Under the pieces are notes generated by a model, which did not search any database, was not told the DNA's origin, and saw only the letters and a program-made list of their open reading frames with translations. The position numbers and the translations under genes were made by a program. A stretch of 64,000 bases of DNA from NCBI GenBank assembly GCA_036156195.1, contig JAYZUZ010000001.1, forward strand, positions 1 through 64,000, in the 5' to 3' direction. Shown in pieces: positions 58,533 through 64,000 of this stretch. Positions within the stretch are counted from its first letter, which is position 1. Each line of letters starts with the position of its first letter. The DNA comes from Abyssibacter sp036156195 (GTDB lineage: Bacteria > Pseudomonadota > Gammaproteobacteria > Nevskiales > OUC007).

Positions 58533-59665
58533 TTGGAACCCTCCAGAATCTGTTTGGCTTGTTCGTTGACGACTTCACCGTCATGGGTCAGCAGCGCCCC
58601 CTTGATGACATCGTCTTCGAGATCCAGCGTCAGCTCGCCGTCCTTGATGAACAGCTCCATCAGGTTCAGCAGGTTGCGGGCATACATTTCGCTGGCGTGT
58701 TCCGACAACATGGACGGCACGTTCAGCGGAGCGCAGATCGTGACCTCGCCGGCCGTTGTGGTGCTGCCAGGCTCGGACAGTTCGCAGTTGCCACCACCTT
58801 CGGCGGCCAGGTCGACGATGACCGCGCCCGATTTCATCGACTCGACCATCGCCTTGGAGATGATCTTCGGCGACGGCCGGCCGGGAATGGCGGCCGTGGT
58901 GATGACGGCGTCTGCAGCGGCGATATGCTTTTCGAGCATGGCCTGCTGCGCCGCCTTTTCCTCATCGGTGAGTTCGCGGGCGTAACCGCCTTCGGCATCA
59001 GCTTTGATGTCGGCCATGACAAACTTGGCGCCCAGCGATTCCACCTGTTCCTTGGCGGCGGTGCGCACATCGTAGGCCTCGACCATCGCGCCGAGGCGGC
59101 GGGCCGTGGCAATCGCCTGCAGGCCGGCTACACCGGCACCGATGACCAGCACTTTTGCCGGACGGATCGTGCCGGCTGCGGTGGTCAGCATGGGCAGAAA
59201 ACGTTCCAGTTCGCTGGCGGCGATGAGCGCAGCCTTGTAGCCCGCGACAGCAGCCTGGGACGACAGCGCGTCCATGGCCTGGGCCCGGGTAATGCGCGGA
59301 ATCAATTCCATGGCCAGCGTGGTGACCTTGGCCTCTGCCAGGGCTTTCACGACATCCGGGTTGCGGTTGGTGTAGACGAAGCTGGCAAGAATCGACCCAG
59401 CTTTCATGCCCTTGATGTCAGCAGCGGTCGGTGGGGCGACACGCAGCACCACATCGGCGGACTTCAGTGGCGAGGCCTTCGTCTTAACGATCTTGGCGCC
59501 CTTGTCTTCGAACGCGGAATCGGGAATCCGGCTACCCGCGCCGGCACCAGCCTGGACGGAGAGTTCCGTGCCCAGACGCACGACGCGATCAACCACGGCC
59601 GGGGCCATGGCGACACGTTTTTCTCCGCTCGCAGACTCCTTGGGTACAAACAGCTTCACAGTCAT
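58529..59665 (-). CDS. pntAA: NAD(P) transhydrogenase subunit alpha, part 1 (NAD-binding)
   Basis: The 378-residue soluble protein begins KLFVPKESASGEKRVAMAPA and carries the alanine-dehydrogenase-like domains with ARPAKVLVIGAGVAGLQAIA as NAD-binding motif, and VVDLAAEGGGNCELS with the mobile loop. It is domain I of proton-translocating transhydrogenase. The ATG follows GAGGAG with good spacing. It is the first gene of pntAA-pntAB-pntB, whose promoter must lie in the 213-base gap before the DUF4412-like gene. Confidence 0.95.
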   Translation of the reverse strand: MTVKLFVPKESASGEKRVAMAPAVVDRVVRLGTELSVQAGAGAGSRIPDSAFEDKGAKIVKTKASPLKSADVVLRVAPPTAADIKGMKAGSILASFVYTNRNPDVVKALAEAKVTTLAMELIPRITRAQAMDALSSQAAVAGYKAALIAASELERFLPMLTTAAGTIRPAKVLVIGAGVAGLQAIATARRLGAMVEAYDVRTAAKEQVESLGAKFVMADIKADAEGGYARELTDEEKAAQQAMLEKHIAAADAVITTAAIPGRPSPKIISKAMVESMKSGAVIVDLAAEGGGNCELSEPGSTTTAGEVTICAPLNVPSMLSEHASEMYARNLLNLMELFIKDGELTLDLEDDVIKGALLTHDGEVVNEQAKQILEGSK

Positions 59666-59878
59666 GTGGAAGCGCTCCTCGGATCAAACAATGTGTGTAT
59701 GGATGGGGCGAATCGAACCCGGACGCCGTGGCTCTCAGAGCCAGCTCCGGTCAGTATTCGTGCCTGTGGCCTGGCCACCATGCTCTCCTCCTGCGGTCAC
59801 GAGCAGGCCGCACCCGGAGCGCGGCAGCCCGACCCGTCGATTCGATTGTCCCTGTTATGTCGCCGAACACCGGCCGGG

Positions 59879-60628
59879 CTAGCGCAAACTGCCCGGGTCC
59901 CGCTCGGTGTAACCGCTGGGCAACGCGAACACGCTGGACTCCAGATTGGGATGCGTCACCCCGGTGAGTCGTTGCCTGCTCTTGCCGCCTTCACGCTCGA
60001 TGAGCACCGGCACGCCCGGCAGCTTATCCGCGCGAGGTGCAGCGCTGCCCGCAAAGCCTGTGGCTTCGCTGAGCTTGGCCAGCAGGCGGTACATCGCCTG
60101 GACCGTCGCATACTCTTCTTCGGACAAGCCGAGAGCGTCCGGTTTGGCGACGCACAGCGACTCGCTGGCGCCACGTTGCTCTACGACATAGTTCGCGCAC
60201 TGCACGCCGGCCACGGTCTGGGAGGAGCCAGTCGGCCGTGGTTCGGGTGGTGCGGTTTTTTCCAGTGATCGTCCGCCGGTCATGCGTTGCATCATCTGCT
60301 CTGCCATGGCGCGCTGCTCGGGTGGCAGCTTCGCGAGTTCGGCTTCCCACTCGGTGCGGGCGGCATCCATCTGGCCGCCCAGTTGGCGAATACCAGCTTC
60401 ATCCATGCGGGTATAGCTCTGATCGCGAGGGCTGACGATGAACAAGGCGTTCTCGTCTGCCTGGTAGAGCATCCATTCACCGGCTTGCTGGCCATCGATA
60501 CGCACTGCGCCATCCACCATGCGGACGGTGGACGCAGTTTGCTGATCGGTCGTATCGAACGACAGCACGGTATCCGCAGCAGCGGGCAGTGCTACGCTCG
60601 CGACGCAGGCAAACAGCAGGGTGCGCAT
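59879..60628 (-). CDS. DUF4412-like exported protein
   Basis: The 249-residue protein has a signal peptide (LLFACVASVALPAAA-DTV) and a beta-rich domain resembling DUF4412: TVRMVDGAVRIDGQQAGEWM near the start, a helix-forming stretch LAKLPPEQRAMAEQMMQRMT, and SSQTVAGVQCANYVVEQRGA in the middle, with cysteines that could pair. Function is unknown; the pattern suggests a periplasmic protein. The start is 11 bases from that of the divergent exonuclease gene, so the promoters of each gene must reach into the other. The upstream frame extension is arginine-rich and rejected. Confidence 0.75.
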   Translation of the reverse strand: MRTLLFACVASVALPAAADTVLSFDTTDQQTASTVRMVDGAVRIDGQQAGEWMLYQADENALFIVSPRDQSYTRMDEAGIRQLGGQMDAARTEWEAELAKLPPEQRAMAEQMMQRMTGGRSLEKTAPPEPRPTGSSQTVAGVQCANYVVEQRGASESLCVAKPDALGLSEEEYATVQAMYRLLAKLSEATGFAGSAAPRADKLPGVPVLIEREGGKSRQRLTGVTHPNLESSVFALPSGYTERDPGSLR

Positions 60629-60639
60629 CAGGAATCCAT

Positions 60640-61569
60640 ATGAAGCAGGCAAATCAGACCGTCGAAACGATGGACCGGCGAGTCTACTTGATCGATGCAT
60701 CCGTTTACATCTTCCGTGCGTGGTTCTCGTTGCCCGACTCGATGACCGATGCATCGGGGCGTCCGGTCAATGCTTTGACCGGATTTGCAGACATGCTGGC
60801 CCGGTTGATCCGGTCGCAAACGCCTGCACACATTGCCGTGGCCTTTGATGAAAGCTTGACGTCCTCGTTCCGCAACCGCATTGACCCGGCCTACAAGGCG
60901 AACCGGGAATCGGCGCCAGAAGAACTTAAGCACCAGTTCCGTATGGCCCGCCAAGTCTGCGATGCCATCGGCTTGTACAACCTGGCCTGCGAGGAATACG
61001 AGGCCGACGACTACATCGGCAGCTTGCTGCATGTGGCGCGGGGGCGGGGGTGGCCCGGAGTCATTGTCAGCCCCGACAAGGACCTGGCCCAGCTACTGGA
61101 CGCCGATGACGTGATCTGGGATTTCGCGAAGAACGACTGGATGGACGCCCAGGCCATCACTGCCAAGTTCGGTGTGACGCCGGCGCAGATGCTCGATTAC
61201 CAGGCGCTGGTCGGTGACACGGTGGACAACATCCCCGGCATCGCCGGTATCGGCCCCAAGGCGGCGGTCGCGCTGCTGACGCACTTCGGTTCGCTTGATG
61301 CGATTTACGCCGACCTGGATCAGGTGCTGGACCTGCCGGTCCGGGGGGCCAAGCGTCTGCGCCGCCTGCTCGAAGAGCAGCGAGACGTCGCCGAGCGGTC
61401 CCGCCAGCTGGCCCGCATTGTCACGACCATCCCGCTGGAGGATGCGGCTTCGCAGCTGGTCTGGCAGCGGCCGACGCCCGAAGCCAGCCCCGCACTGCTC
61501 GCCACCGGGTTGGGCACGGGCGCGACGGAGCGCCTGTTGTCCGCCTGTGCGGTGTCCTCCGCAGCGTAG
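60640..61569 (+). CDS. 5'-3' exonuclease (polymerase I N-domain-like, Xni/ExoIX type)
   Basis: The 309-residue protein has the flap-endonuclease fold: DASVYIFRAW at the start, FDESLTSSFRNRIDPAYKAN, EEYEADDYI and VSPDKDLAQLLD with the acidic metal ligands, and the helix-3-turn-helix GDTVDNIPGIAGIGPKAAVA. It is a stand-alone homologue of the exonuclease domain of DNA polymerase I, whose own gene is not seen here. The conserved acidic residues look complete. The start has AGGA six bases upstream; an ATG ten codons downstream (DRRVYLIDA) is an alternative. Confidence 0.88.
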   Translation: MKQANQTVETMDRRVYLIDASVYIFRAWFSLPDSMTDASGRPVNALTGFADMLARLIRSQTPAHIAVAFDESLTSSFRNRIDPAYKANRESAPEELKHQFRMARQVCDAIGLYNLACEEYEADDYIGSLLHVARGRGWPGVIVSPDKDLAQLLDADDVIWDFAKNDWMDAQAITAKFGVTPAQMLDYQALVGDTVDNIPGIAGIGPKAAVALLTHFGSLDAIYADLDQVLDLPVRGAKRLRRLLEEQRDVAERSRQLARIVTTIPLEDAASQLVWQRPTPEASPALLATGLGTGATERLLSACAVSSAA

Positions 61570-61615
61570 ATTCTCAACCGGCTTACGGCGTCCACTCGGG
61601 TATTGCGCCATGCCT

Positions 61616-61655
61616 AACCCAAGTGGGTTGACTCAATCGGGTTAATCGTTAGACT
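61616..61655 (+). promoter_or_regulatory. Probable promoter and operator of the TetR gene
   Basis: TTGACT at 61628-61633 and TAGACT at 61650-61655, 16 bases apart, resemble -35 and -10 boxes. AACCC-AAGT-GGGTT at 61616-61629 and the palindrome TTGA-C-TCAA overlap the -35 box, and GGGTT occurs again at 61639. This would suit autorepression by the TetR protein encoded downstream; the site is not proven. Confidence 0.4.
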
Positions 61656-61686
61656 GCAGGCTATCGCTACGGTGTTGGGAGGCTGC

Positions 61687-62364
61687 GTGCTCGACCAAGC
61701 AGAACCTGCAGAACGAAATGCCGCGGACGGCGACAGCGTGCCGGACCGCCTGGTGACCACAGCCATCGCACTGTACGGCCAGCGGGGCTGTCATGCCGTG
61801 TCTGCGCGGCAGATCCAGCGCGAGGCCGGCGTGCTCAACGAGGCGGCTGTTCGCTACTACTTCGGCAACAAGCAGGGCCTGCTGGATGCCTGCGTGGCGC
61901 GAATCGCCCAGTGGCATGGTCGCTTGGCAGACGAGGCTTGGGCAGAAGTTGATGCCATCGAGGCCGAGGGGCGACTGAAGGTCAGCCACGTGGTCACGGC
62001 GCTGGTGTTATCGCTGCACGGTTTGCTGCAACGCCACGAGCGCGCTGTGTGGCTGCTGGCGCGATTGATCCGGGAAGAGGGCGAGGTCGGACAGGATTTG
62101 CTGCTGCGGCACATGGGTCCACTGATCTGGCGAATGGAAGCCCAGCTGGCCGCACTGCTGCCGCACAAGTCCGCACGGGCGCTGCGGCTACACGTTTTTC
62201 TGGCGATTAACAGCGTCGTCAACGGCATGGTGGACCAGACCCTGTTGTGGCGGCTGCCCGACACCGCCGACAGCGAGCGTCGCTACACACTGGACGAGGC
62301 CACTCTGGCCGAAGGCTTTATCGAATACGTATCAGCCGGCCTGCAGGCGCCCTCAGCGCTGTAA
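61687..62364 (+). CDS. TetR-family transcriptional regulator
   Basis: The 225-residue protein has the N-terminal helix-turn-helix (about 20-66, ALYGQRGCHAVSARQIQREA and AAVRYYFGNKQGLLDACVAR) and a ligand-binding helical domain (about 75-220). GGGAGG four bases before the GTG makes this start more likely than the upstream GTG codons in frame. It is followed after 60 bases by a lipoprotein gene on the same strand, which may be its target. No drug efflux or fatty-acid gene adjoins it, so the ligand cannot be guessed. Confidence 0.88.
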   Translation: MLDQAEPAERNAADGDSVPDRLVTTAIALYGQRGCHAVSARQIQREAGVLNEAAVRYYFGNKQGLLDACVARIAQWHGRLADEAWAEVDAIEAEGRLKVSHVVTALVLSLHGLLQRHERAVWLLARLIREEGEVGQDLLLRHMGPLIWRMEAQLAALLPHKSARALRLHVFLAINSVVNGMVDQTLLWRLPDTADSERRYTLDEATLAEGFIEYVSAGLQAPSAL

Positions 62365-62424
62365 GCCAAGCCCGCAACACCACTGCCGTCAGAGCGGCGG
62401 GTTGCAACCACTGGAGACAACAGC

Positions 62425-63897
62425 ATGGACAAGACAATCAACCTGGTGCGCGCGGCCGGTCTGGCGTTACTGCTCGGCGCGGGCTTGGCCGGCTGCGCCG
62501 GTTCGGACGCCGCACCGACGGGCGAAACCCAGTCTGCAGCGGGTGGAGCATCCGGCGAGCCAGCGAGCGGGCCGGCCCGAGAGCAATACCCCTTTGGCGT
62601 TGCTTGTGGTTGGCAGGCCGCCAGTAACATCGATACGGCCAACATCGCCTTTCCCGATGAATCCGCGAAGTACTGGGTGGCGTTGGTGCCCATGCTGCCG
62701 GAGACCCGGCTGCGCATCGACGGCGCCTACCCCCAGGCACGCTACTTTTCGTACAACGTCTACGATCCGATTCTGAGGCCGACCGATGCCCTGGCCGATC
62801 GCGAAATCGCCCCGGTAGCTGGCGGGCTCAACCCGTTCGTCCAGACCCGCCGGCCGGCGGCGGATGCCTGGGGTGACCCCTACACGGCGTACGTAGAATT
62901 CACCGGACAACCCGAAGCGCCATCGCCCAACACCCTGTATGCCGGTGAGACCTCACTCGGCCCCTTGCCCGTGCCCCAGCCGGCCCTGACCGCGCTGATT
63001 TATCGCGTCTACATTCCGGACGAAGGCCTGGATTTCGACGGCGGCGTGGGACTACCCATCCTGACGCTGGAAACCCGCGACGGCGACATCGAACTGTTGC
63101 CGACCGCCGACTGCGTGGAACCGCTGCTCCCGACGCTGGGTGACACCGTGCCATCGCTAGGTTTCAACGATGTGCTGGAAGACACCGATTTCATCGATGA
63201 TCCGTTTCTGGCGCGCCCCGGCACTGTGCCGATCGGTGACCCGGAATCGGATTCGCGGGTGTTCTACGGTCTGCCCAGCACGGTCGTGAACGTGTTGCGT
63301 GGCGTATTCGGGCTACCGGTGCCCGCGGGGGTGGAAACTGCGCTACCAGCCGGCGGCGGGTTCTTGTCCAACATCCACAATGCTTACTCCACCAACCTGT
63401 TCAGTCGCACCTACGGGAATATCGTGATGATCCGGGCCAAGGCGCCTACCTTCCGCGAGCAGCCTGGTGTGCCGTTGGGCAGCGAGCAGATGCGTTACTG
63501 GTCGGTGTGTCAGAACGACTTGCCCACCCAGCGCTACGTGGGCTGCGTGGCGGACTACCAGGCGCATCTGGACGACGCGGGTTACTTCACCATGATGGTG
63601 TCTGATCCGGCGGATCGTCCGGTCAACGCGGTGGCAGACAACGACATTGATTGGATGCCCTGGGGCCCCTACGTCGATGCCCTGCTGATCTACCGTCACA
63701 TGCTGCCGGCTGCGGGCTTCGCACAGGCGATTCACAATGTGCCGCAGGGCACCCCGCCCGTGGAGATCATGGGCGAGTACCTGCCCCAGCCCGCGTACTG
63801 CCTTCGGGAAATCGTCGAGTCCGCTGGACCCGATGCGGCTGATGTTTTTGCCGCCTGTCGGGCGTACACCGAGTCGCTTTCGCGCGGCGGGCTGTAG
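62425..63897 (+). CDS. Lipoprotein of unknown function
   Basis: The 490-residue protein has a lipoprotein signal (GLALLLGAGLAGC, Cys24) and a Gly/Ala/Ser-rich spacer up to about residue 50. A large domain follows that I do not recognise, with the early YWVALVPMLPETRLRIDGAY and ARYFSYNVYDP, several cysteines, and a late MRYWSVCQNDLPTQRYVGCV and APTFREQPGVPL. The two halves resemble the beta-sandwich pattern of DUF1214/DUF1254-type proteins only vaguely. It is probably exported and anchored to a membrane. It follows the TetR gene on the same strand and could be controlled by it. Confidence 0.7.
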   Translation: MDKTINLVRAAGLALLLGAGLAGCAGSDAAPTGETQSAAGGASGEPASGPAREQYPFGVACGWQAASNIDTANIAFPDESAKYWVALVPMLPETRLRIDGAYPQARYFSYNVYDPILRPTDALADREIAPVAGGLNPFVQTRRPAADAWGDPYTAYVEFTGQPEAPSPNTLYAGETSLGPLPVPQPALTALIYRVYIPDEGLDFDGGVGLPILTLETRDGDIELLPTADCVEPLLPTLGDTVPSLGFNDVLEDTDFIDDPFLARPGTVPIGDPESDSRVFYGLPSTVVNVLRGVFGLPVPAGVETALPAGGGFLSNIHNAYSTNLFSRTYGNIVMIRAKAPTFREQPGVPLGSEQMRYWSVCQNDLPTQRYVGCVADYQAHLDDAGYFTMMVSDPADRPVNAVADNDIDWMPWGPYVDALLIYRHMLPAAGFAQAIHNVPQGTPPVEIMGEYLPQPAYCLREIVESAGPDAADVFAACRAYTESLSRGGL

Positions 63898-63925
63898 CGC
63901 CGGTCCTGCCTGCCCAGGGGGGCTA

Positions 63926-64000
63926 GTGGCTGAACGGCTGATTGCGGTGGTCGACCGGCTGGGCGCTGCGCGCACAAACCCAGCGGTCGCGCCCATCCGC
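63926..64000 (+). CDS. Start of a further gene (partial)
   Basis: A GTG with a strong AGGGGGG sequence five bases upstream opens a frame that runs to the right edge (25 codons, AERLIAVVDRLGAARTNPAV). It begins 28 bases after the lipoprotein stop on the same strand. Nothing can be said of function. The frame is short, so it could be chance. Confidence 0.4.
   Translation, partial: MAERLIAVVDRLGAARTNPAVAPIR

Noticed and set aside
59699..59770. tRNA-like sequence on the minus strand (GGGTTCGATTCG)
   Set aside because: It contains a T-loop-like element, but the flanking bases cannot form a T stem and no acceptor stem or anticodon arm fits. The remaining gap up to the pnt promoter shows nothing else certain.
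58514..60268. 584-codon open frame on the plus strand
   Set aside because: It lies antisense to pntAA, the DUF4412-like gene and the gap between them; in high-GC DNA such frames arise from codon bias, and it has no family motif.
1..64000. Phage genes, insertion sequences, CRISPR arrays or integrase genes
   Set aside because: No transposase, integrase, phage structural protein or regular direct-repeat array was found in the annotated genes or gaps.

Overview
The window reads as a chromosomal segment of a high-GC, Gram-negative gammaproteobacterium. The evidence is a homodimeric-type pyruvate dehydrogenase E1 (aceE) coupled to aceF, the gammaproteobacterial gene order priA-argS-SPOR protein, a three-gene pnt transhydrogenase, LexA with a CTGT-N8-ACAG operator, several lipobox lipoproteins and a TonB-dependent receptor with a Fur box. 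A wax-ester synthase/acyl-CoA synthetase pair, Na+/H+ antiporter genes and a two-subunit-type 5-oxoprolinase set would suit a marine or oil-associated lineage such as Nevskiales/Salinisphaerales, but that placement is inference. No rRNA, canonical tRNA, CRISPR array, insertion sequence or prophage was seen. Coding density is high, and many neighbours overlap by ATGA or GTGA.

Layout. 0-4.8 kb (minus strand): the truncated end of a SelD-associated-type flavoprotein, two small rhodaneses (one cytoplasmic, one a lipoprotein), a small membrane protein, a peptidoglycan-binding/outer-membrane-barrel fusion, an MBL hydrolase, a HIT protein and a GAF protein. 4.9-9.0 kb (plus): free methionine sulfoxide reductase, lexA, a NUDIX/GNAT pair and a large lipoprotein closed by a strong terminator. 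9.1-10.8 kb (minus): a class-I glutamine amidotransferase with an amidoligase. 10.9-16.4 kb: aceEF, a PqiA-like membrane protein and a TesA-like lipase. 16.5-26.4 kb (minus): a secreted metzincin, pxpABC, a PhaC-like hydrolase with a serine nucleophile, an M13 peptidase and a wax-ester synthase/acyl-CoA synthetase operon. 26.6-30.9 kb (plus): a membrane-organisation operon of ribbon-helix-helix protein, PspA/IM30, YqiJ, the YqiK flotillin and a glutamine amidotransferase. 30.9-37.7 kb: glycosyltransferase, DUF4382 lipoprotein, TerC, a GNAT-nitrilase fusion and uvrD. 37.8-41.9 kb: a putative iron-regulated cluster (TonB receptor, small protein, degenerate HAD protein, two unknown small genes) with two Fur-like boxes. 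42-48 kb (minus): SPOR protein, argS, priA and a CPA2 antiporter, with an AT-rich 391-bp gap before priA. 48-54 kb: kynureninase with a lipoprotein esterase, then three GGDEF-type proteins, two of them lacking the catalytic motif. 54-60 kb: nhaA, an HPF-like protein, a NhaR-like LysR regulator and the pnt operon. 60-64 kb: a DUF4412-type protein, a 5'-3' exonuclease, a TetR regulator, an unknown lipoprotein and the start of one more gene.

The least ordinary parts are the RHH-PspA-YqiJ-flotillin operon with CGTAGT repeats in front of it, the amidoligase/amidotransferase pair, the putative Fur-controlled cluster of unknown small genes, the NhaR/HPF/NhaA module with a terminator just before nhaA, and the SOS box that abuts the lexA start codon. 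Start sites are read from sequence and several are choices among alternatives, as noted. All functions are from motif and family recognition, without database searches.
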